A stretch of DNA of 36,763 bases from Alphaproteobacteria bacterium (GCA_007117665.1 SKGD01000042.1:1-36763); one strand, 5' to 3'; positions 10,694-20,459 are shown, numbered from the stretch's first letter. The notes: generated by a model not told the origin, from the sequence alone. Numbers and translations are program-made.

Positions 10694-11305
10694 ATGATTA
10701 TCAGAAAAATAACGGAATTATTCCAGCGCGCAAACCAGATATTGGAAGACGCAAAGTTGGCACATGAATATACCGAGTCATGCAAAAGCGTTATACAGGC
10801 GCAGGATATAGACTCTTATCGTCTTTGGTTGGAGGAGAATCAGGAAAATGCCGGCAAGTTAACCGATGACCAGCGCCGGGATTTGCTTTTAGAAGCGATT
10901 CAAAGAGACGATGAAGATATTTTCAAAGAGACTTTGGGCGCGTTCGCTGATGGCGATCCGAACTATGAAGTGATTGAAGAAGGAAGCGGGTTTGATGCGC
11001 CTATTTATCACAGGCGCAGCTCGTTGCTATATAATGCGATTTTGAACAAAAAGTGCAATGTCGCCTTGTCGCTTGCCCGTGATCCGCAAACGGATCTGTC
11101 TTATCAGGGCAGGGAAACAGGAGTTGTTATTGATTCCGGAATAGGTGCTTTTTACGCTGTTTCCGTGGACTTTACCAAAGATTATGCACCACTCGTGCTT
11201 GATCTGGCGCTCGATCTGGCGAAAGAGAAGGGTATGGAGCCTGTTGTTGAGGCGCTTAAAAAACGCGGCGCGCCGGTGACATCAGCGCCTGCTCTTTTGA
11301 AATAG
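10694..11305 (+). CDS. hypothetical protein, ankyrin-like helical repeats
   Basis: Open 10682-11305; ATG at 10694 preceded by ggaggga SD. Repeats such as LLYNAILNKKCNVALSLARDPQTDLSYQGRETG...DLALDLAKEKGMEPVVEALKKRGA resemble ankyrin-type helices. Confidence 0.7.
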   Translation: MIIRKITELFQRANQILEDAKLAHEYTESCKSVIQAQDIDSYRLWLEENQENAGKLTDDQRRDLLLEAIQRDDEDIFKETLGAFADGDPNYEVIEEGSGFDAPIYHRRSSLLYNAILNKKCNVALSLARDPQTDLSYQGRETGVVIDSGIGAFYAVSVDFTKDYAPLVLDLALDLAKEKGMEPVVEALKKRGAPVTSAPALLK

Positions 11306-12004
11306 CAGATAAGTCATGTGGGAAGCACCCTTGGCTCGTTTGGTTTCATAACGGGTCGGAATCCAGTCCGGCGGCGCTTTGCGCCAGTCATCCGCGCTTT
11401 GTGCCGTCCAGCGAAAAGCCGGATGATTGATTGTTTTCGTGACCATCCATTCAGCAAGATCCGGAACATCGGTTGACATGATCATCTGGCCGCCCGGCTT
11501 CAGGATCCGGGCGAAAACATCAAGATTACGCGGGTTGATAATACGTCTTTTGTGATGACGTTTTTTATGCCACGGATCGGGATTTAGAACATAAATGCCG
11601 TCTATGCTCTGGTCACCAAGCGCACGGGTGAGAATCATGGCGTCATCCATTAACACGCGGATATTGTGGTGATGCGGGGCGTCTTTGATGTCCTTGAGAA
11701 AGCTCGTCATGCCGTTTGTGAACGGTTCAGCCCCGATAAAGCCGTTTTCGGGGTGGCGCTTCATCAGGGAGGAAAGATGTTCGCCGCTGCCAAAGCCGAT
11801 CTCAAGCCATATTTGCGTGGGGGTAAAATCAAAAAGCTGCCGCGGATCGAGCTGTCCGGCGCGGGACAGGGCGTCAGGCGGAATATCAAGCTGTGGCAGA
11901 AAAGAGTCGAGCAGATCCTGCCGCGCAGCGCTCAGGGGGCGTCCTTGCCGCCGCCCGAAAAAGCCTCTTTTTTGCTCGTCATCGGACTCAGATTCCAAAT
12001 TCAC
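11282..12004 (-). CDS. trmB: tRNA (guanine-N7-)-methyltransferase
   Basis: IWLEIGFGSGEHLSSLMKRHPENGFIGAEPF...YVLNPDPWHKKRHHKRRIINP. Confidence 0.95.
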   Translation of the reverse strand: MNLESESDDEQKRGFFGRRQGRPLSAARQDLLDSFLPQLDIPPDALSRAGQLDPRQLFDFTPTQIWLEIGFGSGEHLSSLMKRHPENGFIGAEPFTNGMTSFLKDIKDAPHHHNIRVLMDDAMILTRALGDQSIDGIYVLNPDPWHKKRHHKRRIINPRNLDVFARILKPGGQMIMSTDVPDLAEWMVTKTINHPAFRWTAQSADDWRKAPPDWIPTRYETKRAKGASHMTYLLFQKSRR

Positions 12005-12022
12005 GGCGACTCCAGACCCGGT

Positions 12023-13291
12023 CTAGCTAAGGATTTTCTTCAGATCAGCCACAAGGTCGGTTTTTTCCCAAGAAAATCCGCCATCGGGATCCGGCATGCG
12101 TCCAAAATGGCCGTAAGCCGCCGTGCGTGCATAGATCGGACGGTTCAGCGACAGTTTTTCCCGAATACCACGGGGGCTGAGATCCATAATCCGCGGGATG
12201 GCGGTTTCGATGGCAATTTCCGGAATGGTGCCGGTACCGTGCGTGTTGATATAGATCGAAAGAGGCTGGCTGATTCCAATCGCATAGGAAAGCTGGATCG
12301 TGCAGCGTTCCGCATAACCGGCCGCCACGATGTTTTTGGCCAGATAACGGGCGGCATAGGCGGCGGAACGATCAACCTTGGTCGGGTCTTTGCCGGAAAA
12401 AGCGCCGCCGCCGTGAGGACAAGCGCCGCCATAAGTATCAACAATGATCTTGCGTCCGGTCAGGCCGGCATCCCCCACAGGCCCGCCAATAACAAAGCGA
12501 CCGGTCGGGTTGATATAGATATGATCCGGCTTGCAAAGCCATCCGGCGGGCAGTGTTTCGCTGATATAGGGCATGATTATATCCCGTACATCGTCCTGGC
12601 TTAGCCCTTCTTCATGCTGGGTCGAAAGAACAATCGACGTTGCCCGTACCGGCTCGCCGTTTTTATATTCCAGCGATATTTGCGATTTGGCATCCGGCCC
12701 TAATTGCGGCAATTTTCCGCTGTGGCGGTCTTCTGCTATCCGGCGCAGCAAATGATGGGCGTAATGGATCGGCGCAGGCATCAGCACATCTGTTTCGTGG
12801 CACGCATAGCCGAACATAATGCCTTGATCGCCGGCGCCTTCATCTTTGCCGGATGCCGCGTCAACACCTTGCGCTATATCGGGGGATTGCCGGTGAACAC
12901 GGATATCGACCGTTATATCGCGCCAGTGAAAATCGTCCTGTTCATAGCCGATATCCCGCACCTTGCGCCGGGCGATGTCTTCGATAACGTCTTTTGTGAT
13001 GTTGTCCGGGCCGCGCACCTCGCCGAAAATCCCCAGATAGCCTGTGGTGGCCACGCATTCAATCGCGGCGCGGCTCATCGGGTCGGCGGCCAGATAATGA
13101 TCCAGCACCGCATCGGAAATCTGGTCACATATTTTATCCGGATGGCCTTCCGATACGGATTCACTGGCGAAAACATAATCTTTTAACGCCGTTTTTTGCA
13201 CCGGGCTGTTTTGTGAGGATGATCTGGTCATAGGCTCATATTTTTCGGCTGGGAAATTCATCGGTAAAGCTCGCTTATCATAAAATGACAT
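12023..13291 (-). CDS. metK: S-adenosylmethionine synthase
   Basis: [61 protein letters not shown]; true start may be at 13231 (MTRSSSQ) rather than 13291. Confidence 0.96.
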   Translation of the reverse strand: MSFYDKRALPMNFPAEKYEPMTRSSSQNSPVQKTALKDYVFASESVSEGHPDKICDQISDAVLDHYLAADPMSRAAIECVATTGYLGIFGEVRGPDNITKDVIEDIARRKVRDIGYEQDDFHWRDITVDIRVHRQSPDIAQGVDAASGKDEGAGDQGIMFGYACHETDVLMPAPIHYAHHLLRRIAEDRHSGKLPQLGPDAKSQISLEYKNGEPVRATSIVLSTQHEEGLSQDDVRDIIMPYISETLPAGWLCKPDHIYINPTGRFVIGGPVGDAGLTGRKIIVDTYGGACPHGGGAFSGKDPTKVDRSAAYAARYLAKNIVAAGYAERCTIQLSYAIGISQPLSIYINTHGTGTIPEIAIETAIPRIMDLSPRGIREKLSLNRPIYARTAAYGHFGRMPDPDGGFSWEKTDLVADLKKILS

Positions 13292-13375
13292 TAACTAATG
13301 TCTTCTCATCATAGCCCGTCCACAGAGAATGAAAAGGGAAAAGCAGGAGAGGTATGTGTCTTTTGGATATGCCTG

Positions 13376-13801
13376 CTATGCGTTGCGGGCAGAGGCAGCC
13401 ATGCTTCTGATCAGTTTCAGAACGTCTTTACGGACTTTTTCGTCCGGTATTGCATAATATTCACGCACCAGTTTCAGTGTTTCTTTTTTGGTCATGACAT
13501 TTTCTTCTGGTTCAAAGCCTTCTTGCACGGTGTCCGACATGCCGTATAGAGGCGCTGCTTTTCCGGGTTTATAGCTGTCGAAGAAATAAGATGCCGACAC
13601 GTTCAGAACACGGCATATTTCCCACAGGCGGCTGGCGCTGATACGGTTAAAGCCGGTTTCATATTTCTGCAATTGCTGGAATTTCACGCCAATCGCTTCA
13701 GCCAGCTTTGACTGGCTGAGATTGAGGAACATGCGTCTTTCCTTAACGCGGTAACCAACGTGAACGTCAAACGGATGCGGGGTGTCTATTCTGCGCACCA
13801 T
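13376..13801 (-). CDS. XRE-family helix-turn-helix transcriptional regulator
   Basis: VGYRVKERRMFLNLSQSKLAEAIGVKFQQLQKYETGFNRISASRLWEICRVLNVSASYFF. Start chosen at MVRRID (13801); the longer ORF to 13876 runs through an inverted repeat. Confidence 0.9.
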   Translation of the reverse strand: MVRRIDTPHPFDVHVGYRVKERRMFLNLSQSKLAEAIGVKFQQLQKYETGFNRISASRLWEICRVLNVSASYFFDSYKPGKAAPLYGMSDTVQEGFEPEENVMTKKETLKLVREYYAIPDEKVRKDVLKLIRSMAASARNA

Positions 13802-13820
13802 GGCTGCTTTACCGTGTCTT

Positions 13821-13851
13821 GCTGTTGCTTTGAAGTGATCAAAGCAACAGC
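13821..13851. promoter_or_regulatory. perfect 13-bp inverted repeat upstream of the XRE regulator, candidate operator or 5' UTR hairpin
   Basis: gctgttgctttga-agtga-tcaaagcaacagc, 20 nt upstream of the regulator ATG; not followed by a T tract on either strand. Confidence 0.6.
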
Positions 13852-13906
13852 ATAATGCAAAATAAAATGAATACAAAGGTATTCTGCAAAGCGCGATTGA
13901 TTTTCG

Positions 13907-15514
13907 TTATGGGCGGCGTATGCGCTGTGCCTCGTGCAAGGCAACAGGCAGCAACAATAACAACAATGTTGCCCAAAATAACAAATTGCCGTATCGGGCA
14001 AAAAGCGTGACATGGGGAAGGGGGCGCGGCAAGGCGATATCGGGTGCGGCGCGGGTCATTAAAGGTATATTGTGAACCACCCGCCCCAGCGGGTCGATCA
14101 CGCCGGAAATGCCGGTATTGGCGCTCCGCACGACAGGCAGGCCTTCCTCGATTGCCCGGAAGCGCGCTTTGGTGAAGTGCTGCCGGGGGCCGCCGCTATC
14201 GCCGTACCATGCGTCATTGGTGACGTTGACGATCCATTGTGGCCTGTCACCGGGCAGAACAGCCTTGCCGGGGAAGATAATTTCATAACAGACCAGCGGG
14301 CTGTAGGGAGGAACGCTGTCTATGGCGGCTGTCGCAAGCCCATCTCCGGCGACAAAGCCGGTATGGTTGACGAAAGGCACCATCGAGAGAATATCCCCGA
14401 AAGGCACATATTCGCCAAAGGGAACGAGGTGAGCCTTGTCGAAGACATGCAAGGGCTGTAATTGGGTGTCATAGGCGACAAGGCTGTTGAAATAATGCCT
14501 GTGATCGTCACTATCTTGATAACGCAGGACACCGCTCAGCAAGGTTGCCTGTCCGTCATAGGACTCCAGCATGCGTAAAATTGCCGTCGAGGCATTTTCA
14601 TTTTGCAATGCAAAGTCGGTGATGGCGGTTTCCGGCCAGATAATTAGCGTTTTATATGGGCGGATAGTGTCCGGCATGCGCGCGGTTGACAGATCCAGCA
14701 ATGTCCGGAGGTTTGCTGTTGCCATCTCCGCCCGCCATTTATCTTCCTGTGCGATATTGGGCTGTACCAGCCGGACAACAAGATCGTCATGGAACGTGGC
14801 CGGATATCTGGCCAGACGATATTGCCCGCCTGCAATTGCTGTAAAAACCAGTATGATGACGCCGCACAAAATACCGGCTTTGAGTGCCGTGCGCTGTTGC
14901 CAGATCATCAAAAAACCGGGCAACGCCGCAAGGCAAAGGCTAAGCAGGCTCAGCCAGTAGACGCCGCCATAGGCCGCCAGTTGCGAAAGCGGATCGGAAT
15001 GAGCAAGGCTATAGCCGTATAAATTCCATGGAAAGCCTGTAAAAATATGACCGCGGAGCCATTCCGCAATCATAAATATCGCTATAAACAGGCTGTAGCC
15101 GTAACCAGAGCCTAGCCCGCCATAACGCGCCGTCAGCCGAGAAACGGCCATGGCTGCAAAGCCGTAGAACAGCGCCAGCCCGGCAGGTAGGCCGGCAATC
15201 GCCAACGGCCAGACCCATGAAAAATCATTGCCTTCGACCAGCAGCGCATTGGCAATCCATGACAGGCTGCATAAAAAATAGCCAAAACCGAACCCCCAGC
15301 CGTAAAGAAATGATGTCCGGGCGCTATCACAGCGCGCCAGCAGCAGGTAAAACCCTGAAAAGCCAAGCATAAGCGCCGGCCAGAGATGCCATGGCGGCAT
15401 CGCGGCAACCATCACAGCGCCGCATATAAAAGCGAGCGCCGACAAGGCGGCGATCTTGTAGCGGCCTGTCAGGCCGGACAAAAAAGCAATGTGCGGATCA
15501 GGGGTGTTATTCAC
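13907..15514 (-). CDS. lnt: apolipoprotein N-acyltransferase
   Basis: Multiple TM helices then nitrilase-like domain: LIIWPETAI, FDKAHLVPFGEYVPF, PLVCYEIIFP, WIVNVTNDAWYGDSGGPRQHF. Confidence 0.94.
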   Translation of the reverse strand: MNNTPDPHIAFLSGLTGRYKIAALSALAFICGAVMVAAMPPWHLWPALMLGFSGFYLLLARCDSARTSFLYGWGFGFGYFLCSLSWIANALLVEGNDFSWVWPLAIAGLPAGLALFYGFAAMAVSRLTARYGGLGSGYGYSLFIAIFMIAEWLRGHIFTGFPWNLYGYSLAHSDPLSQLAAYGGVYWLSLLSLCLAALPGFLMIWQQRTALKAGILCGVIILVFTAIAGGQYRLARYPATFHDDLVVRLVQPNIAQEDKWRAEMATANLRTLLDLSTARMPDTIRPYKTLIIWPETAITDFALQNENASTAILRMLESYDGQATLLSGVLRYQDSDDHRHYFNSLVAYDTQLQPLHVFDKAHLVPFGEYVPFGDILSMVPFVNHTGFVAGDGLATAAIDSVPPYSPLVCYEIIFPGKAVLPGDRPQWIVNVTNDAWYGDSGGPRQHFTKARFRAIEEGLPVVRSANTGISGVIDPLGRVVHNIPLMTRAAPDIALPRPLPHVTLFARYGNLLFWATLLLLLLPVALHEAQRIRRP

Positions 15515-15541
15515 GGCATTAATTATCCCTTTGTCCCGATC

Positions 15542-16597
15542 CTAGGGTGAAATATCTTCATCGGGCAAGGGAAGATTGCGGATCAACAGGCGGTTGATCT
15601 TGCGCGGGTCGGCGTCCACCACTTCAAACTCGATACCGGAAGGCTCGTGACATAATATTTCCCCGCGCGCCGGAACACGACCGGCCAGAGCAAAGACAAG
15701 CCCGCCGAGCGTGTCGATATGCTCGCGCTCTTCCTCGGTCACGAATGCGCCGCATTCATCCTCAAATTCTTCAATATCCATGCGTGCATCGATCAGCAGC
15801 GATCCATCGGCATTGCGGGACATTTGCGGTTCGTCTTCGGTGTCATATTCATCATCAATGTCACCGATAATATCCTCGATTACATCGCCGATGGTAATCA
15901 GCCCGTCAATGCCGCCAAATTCATCCACCACCAGCGCCATGTGCTTGCGGGCATGGCGCATCAGCAGCAGCAAGTCCAGAATATGCATCGAAGGCGCAAC
16001 AATCGGAACATCGCGCAACAAGGATTTCATGTTGACTTTCTCGCCGCTGGCAAGGCATGACAAAATATCCTTGATATGGATGGTTCCCACGACATTATCC
16101 AGCGTTTCGCGGTACACCGGTATACGGCTGAACTGTTTTTCAGCCAGCAGCGATAGAAGCTCTTTCTCAGACGCGCCGATTTCAACAGCAACAATATCGG
16201 CACGCGGGATCATAACATCAACAACGCTATGCTCGCGGATCTGCAATATGTTTGATAACAGGGATTTTTCATGCGCCGAAACCGATGGTGACAAGGTGCC
16301 GTCTTCGGACTCGTTCTCTTCAATATATTCCTCGATGGCTTCGCGCAGGCCGGATTCACCCTTGCTGCGGACAAGCGATCTCAGCCATGTGCGAATCGCA
16401 GAGACAGAACCGCCATGATCACCATGGCCGTTTCCATTGCCATTTGTTCTTTTTGTGCTGTGGCCGTTGCCGCCATTATCCGATGTCCGGGGTGCAACAG
16501 CCTTGCTACTGGAGGGATCGTCGTCCGTATCGCTCCGCAAGGGACGGTCTGTCATATTTGTTTTCATTGTCGTCATTATCTTTTCTTCACCCTTCAT
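15542..16597 (-). CDS. corC: CorC/HlyC-type CBS-domain transporter-associated protein
   Basis: VVDVMIPRADIVAVEIGASEKELLSLLAEKQFSRIPVYRETLDNVVGTIHIKDIL plus CorC_HlyC C-terminal domain (DEYDTEDEP...IDTLGGLVFALAGRVPARGE). Confidence 0.92.
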   Translation of the reverse strand: MKGEEKIMTTMKTNMTDRPLRSDTDDDPSSSKAVAPRTSDNGGNGHSTKRTNGNGNGHGDHGGSVSAIRTWLRSLVRSKGESGLREAIEEYIEENESEDGTLSPSVSAHEKSLLSNILQIREHSVVDVMIPRADIVAVEIGASEKELLSLLAEKQFSRIPVYRETLDNVVGTIHIKDILSCLASGEKVNMKSLLRDVPIVAPSMHILDLLLLMRHARKHMALVVDEFGGIDGLITIGDVIEDIIGDIDDEYDTEDEPQMSRNADGSLLIDARMDIEEFEDECGAFVTEEEREHIDTLGGLVFALAGRVPARGEILCHEPSGIEFEVVDADPRKINRLLIRNLPLPDEDISP

Positions 16598-17115
16598 TAT
16601 GACACAAAATAGGGATTTGCAATCCCCATTTCGGCAAGAATGTTAATTTCAAGCTGTTCCATGACAGCCGCATCCTCATCATTTTCATGATCATATCCGC
16701 ACAGATGCAAAATACCATGCACCAGTATATGGGTGTAATGATCGGTCAGCGCCTTATTCTGCTCGGTTGCTTCGCGCGCCAGCGTTTCATAAGCGATAAT
16801 AACATCGCCAAGCACGATCATAGGGCTGTCATCATCCGCGAAATGACAGGGAAACCCATCATCCTGCTGGGGAAAGGACAGTACATTGGTTGGTTTGTCC
16901 TGGCCGCGATAGGTGCGGTTTAGCTCCTGAATATGGCGGTCATCGGTCAAAACGATGCTAAGCTCGACTGTGGCGGTGCGATCGGCCAGAACAGTTTCGA
17001 TCACATAGTGTGCCGTTTTCCGGGTGATGGGAGCAATATCCAGCCCGGATGTTTCCCATGCAGGCGCGGCAATGTCTATATCGGTTTCGATGGCGTTTTG
17101 TCGGGACATGAGCAA
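16597..17115 (-). CDS. ybeY: endoribonuclease YbeY
   Basis: HILVHGILHLCGYDHENDEDAAVMEQLE zinc motif. Confidence 0.95.
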   Translation of the reverse strand: MLMSRQNAIETDIDIAAPAWETSGLDIAPITRKTAHYVIETVLADRTATVELSIVLTDDRHIQELNRTYRGQDKPTNVLSFPQQDDGFPCHFADDDSPMIVLGDVIIAYETLAREATEQNKALTDHYTHILVHGILHLCGYDHENDEDAAVMEQLEINILAEMGIANPYFVS

Positions 17116-17123
17116 GTCTGACC

Positions 17124-18065
17124 CTATGTTTTTTTTGATTGCTTGCGGCGTTCATAGGCCTTGATAACCTGTGCAACCAGCTTGTTACGGACAACATCGC
17201 GTGACGAGAAATAAACAAAGCCGATATTCTCTTCATCGGCCAGAATATGGCTGGCTTCGACAAGGCCGGAGCCGCTATTGTCGGGAAGGTCGATCTGGCT
17301 CGGGTCGCCGGTAATGACCATCCGGGAGTTTTCTCCCATGCGGGTCAGGAACATCAGCATTTGCATCCGGGTTGCATTTTGCGCTTCGTCAAGGATGATA
17401 AAAGCGTTATTCAGCGTCCGCCCCCGCATGAAAGCCAAAGGCGCGATTTCAATTTCTTCGCTGGCGAGTTTTTTCTGAACCTTGTCGGCGGCCATGGCAT
17501 CATATAGCGAGTCATATAAAGGCCGCATGTAAGGATCCATCTTATCCCGCATCTCACCGGGTAGAAAGCCGATCCGTTCTCCGGCCTCGACCGCCGGGCG
17601 GCTTAAGATAATACGTTCGATCTTGCCTTCTTCGAGCATGGCCACAGCCATTGCTACGGCAATATAAGTTTTGCCCGTACCGGCGGGCCCGATCCCGAAC
17701 ACCATGTGTTTTTCTTGCATGGCCGCGATATAGTCAGCCTGCATCGGCGTCCGTGGCAGGATTTTCTTCTTGCGTGTCGTGATGGTCGGCTGATCGTTTT
17801 TGGCTGAGCCGCCGCCATTATTCTTGCCGGATCCGTTCATATCGTCCTTTTGCCTGTCTAAAAAACGCAGTGCCGCATCAACGCTGTGATGGTCAATGTC
17901 CTGCCCCTTTTGCACCTGCTGCCATAAATCTTCTAAAATAGCCCGCGCCTGTTGTTTGTTGCGGCTCTCACCGGACAGCAATAGCTCATTGCCGCGGCAG
18001 GTGATGTCCACGCCGAGCGCTTGTTCGATGTTTCTGAGATGTGCGTTTTGCTCGCCGTAAAGCAA
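17124..18065 (-). CDS. phoH: PhoH-family ATPase (YbeZ-type)
   Basis: MVFGIGPAGTGKTYIAVAMAVAMLEEGKIERIILSRPAVEAGERIGFLPG...FIILDEAQNATRMQMLMFLTRMGENSRMVITGDPSQIDL. 18065 is a TTG; the frame is open without ATG/GTG/TTG further upstream to 18143. Confidence 0.93.
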   Translation of the reverse strand: MLYGEQNAHLRNIEQALGVDITCRGNELLLSGESRNKQQARAILEDLWQQVQKGQDIDHHSVDAALRFLDRQKDDMNGSGKNNGGGSAKNDQPTITTRKKKILPRTPMQADYIAAMQEKHMVFGIGPAGTGKTYIAVAMAVAMLEEGKIERIILSRPAVEAGERIGFLPGEMRDKMDPYMRPLYDSLYDAMAADKVQKKLASEEIEIAPLAFMRGRTLNNAFIILDEAQNATRMQMLMFLTRMGENSRMVITGDPSQIDLPDNSGSGLVEASHILADEENIGFVYFSSRDVVRNKLVAQVIKAYERRKQSKKT

Positions 18066-18195
18066 AGGGACAAGGCGGTTATTCTCAAATACAAGAATAT
18101 CCTGAGCGTCGCTATGATTTGTTATTTTCCACCTCGCATATGATCATGCTCCATTATCTCAAATAATCAGCAGCGGTGCAAATAACTTATTGATA

Positions 18196-19047
18196 TTACG
18201 GTGCGCTTCGTGCAGGGGCGGCGGCTGTCACTTTAGCTATTTTTGAATCGTTGCGATCCTCATAGCCTTCGAGCGGCCGGTCATCGTCATTGGCGATGAT
18301 AGCCGTCAAAAGCGGGTGGCGCTTGACGTCTTCCTTGCCCATATCAACCCGTCCGATATAGTCCTTGTAGCGATCTGCGGTAAAGCGATCCATAAAGGCA
18401 TCATACGCGGCTGCGGAAGCTGTCCGGTCATTTTGCCGGGAATCGCCCATATAAATAAACAGGGATTCTTTGCCCAGACGGCCGATCGAGGTCATAAGTT
18501 GCCGCGCTGAGGCATTTTGGCATTCATCCAGAAGATAGGCGGTGCCTTTATATGTACGGCCACGATTAAAGGCATGCGGCGCGATTTCGATCAATCCGGC
18601 TTCCTGCATCTCTTTTCTGAGCTGACGGGTAATTAGTTCGTCAATACTCTCCAAAATCTGCAGTACGTGGCCTTCCATTTTTTCATCTTTATCGCCGGGT
18701 ATGAAACCAAGATTTTCATCGGCTTCGACCGCGGGAGCCGTCAGGGAAATACGTTTAAATCGTCCTTCGGCCAAACCTTCCAGAGCGGCATAGCAGGCCC
18801 AGAATGTCTTTCCGGTTCCCAGAGCGCCGTTGACAAAAACGATGCTTTTGCATTTTGCCAGACGTATGATTTCCCTTTGTTTCTTGGTGGGGGTCATCTC
18901 TTCGCCGTCAATTTTCAGCGTATCATGAAGAGACGGCAGGTTCTTTTCCAGACGAGCAAGCAAACTGTCAATTGACTGGGCGCTATTGTTAAAAACCGGT
19001 GTTGCTTTTCCCTGTGTGTCCTGCGGATCTTTTTTCTTGTTTGTCAT
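18196..19047 (-). CDS. second PhoH-family ATPase, divergent paralog
   Basis: IVFVNGALGTGKTFWACYAALEGLAEGRFKRISLTAPAVEADENLGFIPG, YLLDECQNASARQLMTSIGRLGKESLFIYMGDSRQND. Confidence 0.88.
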   Translation of the reverse strand: MTNKKKDPQDTQGKATPVFNNSAQSIDSLLARLEKNLPSLHDTLKIDGEEMTPTKKQREIIRLAKCKSIVFVNGALGTGKTFWACYAALEGLAEGRFKRISLTAPAVEADENLGFIPGDKDEKMEGHVLQILESIDELITRQLRKEMQEAGLIEIAPHAFNRGRTYKGTAYLLDECQNASARQLMTSIGRLGKESLFIYMGDSRQNDRTASAAAYDAFMDRFTADRYKDYIGRVDMGKEDVKRHPLLTAIIANDDDRPLEGYEDRNDSKIAKVTAAAPARSAP

Positions 19048-19106
19048 TTTTTGCGCCCTGTTTATTGCATGTGGTTACTCGCGAAGAATTATACGTAATT
19101 CATTTT

Positions 19107-20459
19107 TCAGAATATTGCAACATTTCCTGTCAAAGAATTGGCATTTGCTTCTGTGACATCGACGGGAACCGTGTGGCCACGCAGGCGTGGATTGGCTTTG
19201 ACGTGAATTGCCTGATTATAAGGTGTGCGTCCGTGAAGCTGGCCATCTTTAGCGCCTTTGCGATCAAACAGCACATCAAAACGCTTGCCGATCATGTCGC
19301 GGTTGAACGCAAGCTGCTGTTCGTTCAGCAAATCCTGCAGGCGCTGGATACGCTCGGTTTTGACTTTTTCGTGAATTTGCATAGGCATATTTGCTGCCGG
19401 CGTGCCGGGGCGCGGGCTGTATTTGAAAGAATAGGCAAAAGCATAAGTCACATCGCGGACAATTTGCATGGTTGCCTCAAAATCCTCATCTGTTTCGCCC
19501 GGAAAGCCGACGATAAAATCCGAACTCATGGCAATGTCAGGACGGGCTTTTTTGATTTTTGCGATAATTTCGCGGTAATCATCGGCGCTGTGTTTACGGT
19601 TCATGGCTTTTAATATCGCATCGGAGCCGCTCTGGATCGGCAGGTGCAAAAACGGCATCAATTTGGCAATGTCACGATGCGCATCAATCAGATCCTGATC
19701 CATGTCGCGCGGGTGGGATGTGGTATAACGAATGCGCTCTAGCCCGTCCGTTTCGGCGAGTATTGCGATTAACTGCCCCAGATTACAGCTTTTACCGTCT
19801 TTACCGGTGCCGTGATAGGCATTGACATTTTGCCCCAGCAAAGTGATCTCGCGCGCACCGCTTTCAACCAGTTTCTTTGCTTCATCAGCTATCTGACTGA
19901 CAGGCCTTGAAAATTCAGCGCCGCGTGTATAAGGAACAACGCAAAAAGTACAGAATTTGTCACAGCCTTCCTGTACCGATAAAAAGGCGGTGACGCCCTG
20001 ATTGTCATTTTCCTGCGGCAAGGCGTCAAATTTGCTCTCGGCGGGGAAGTCCGTATTCACAACGCGCTCGCCGGTGGCTTTCATCACCATTTGCGGCAAT
20101 TCATGATATGTCTGGGGGCCGAACACCATATCGACATAGGGCGCGCGCTCCATGATAAACTTGCCTTCGGCCTGCGCTACACAACCGGCCACGGCCATCA
20201 GCATTTTGCCGCCGCGCGCTTTTTTCTGGTCGCGATGTTCTTTCAGGCGGCCAAGTTCGGAAAAAACCTTGTCTGTTGCCTTTTCCCGGATATGGCAGGT
20301 ATTGAGGATAATCATGTCGGCATCGTCAGGCGTATCGACCGGGCGATAGCCCAGCGGCGCCAGCACATCGGCCATGCGGCGGCTGTCATAGACATTCATC
20401 TGACAGCCCCATGTTTTAATATAAAGCTTTTTCTGTGCTTTTTCCGGCATCTTTCCCAC
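19107..20459 (-). CDS. miaB: tRNA-2-methylthio-N6-dimethylallyladenosine synthase
   Basis: TWGCQMNVYDSRRMADVL, SVQEGCDKFCTFCVVPYTRGAEFSRP radical-SAM motif, C-terminal TRAM domain. Confidence 0.96.
   Translation of the reverse strand: MGKMPEKAQKKLYIKTWGCQMNVYDSRRMADVLAPLGYRPVDTPDDADMIILNTCHIREKATDKVFSELGRLKEHRDQKKARGGKMLMAVAGCVAQAEGKFIMERAPYVDMVFGPQTYHELPQMVMKATGERVVNTDFPAESKFDALPQENDNQGVTAFLSVQEGCDKFCTFCVVPYTRGAEFSRPVSQIADEAKKLVESGAREITLLGQNVNAYHGTGKDGKSCNLGQLIAILAETDGLERIRYTTSHPRDMDQDLIDAHRDIAKLMPFLHLPIQSGSDAILKAMNRKHSADDYREIIAKIKKARPDIAMSSDFIVGFPGETDEDFEATMQIVRDVTYAFAYSFKYSPRPGTPAANMPMQIHEKVKTERIQRLQDLLNEQQLAFNRDMIGKRFDVLFDRKGAKDGQLHGRTPYNQAIHVKANPRLRGHTVPVDVTEANANSLTGNVAIF

Noticed and set aside
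11666-12604. 312-aa plus-strand ORF
   Set aside because: Antisense to trmB and metK, which are unambiguous; composition typical of a shadow frame.
13292-13375. Possible SAM riboswitch upstream of metK
   Set aside because: The leader is only about 84 nt and I could not recognise a SAM-I/II/V or SAM-SAH consensus; needs an Rfam covariance search.
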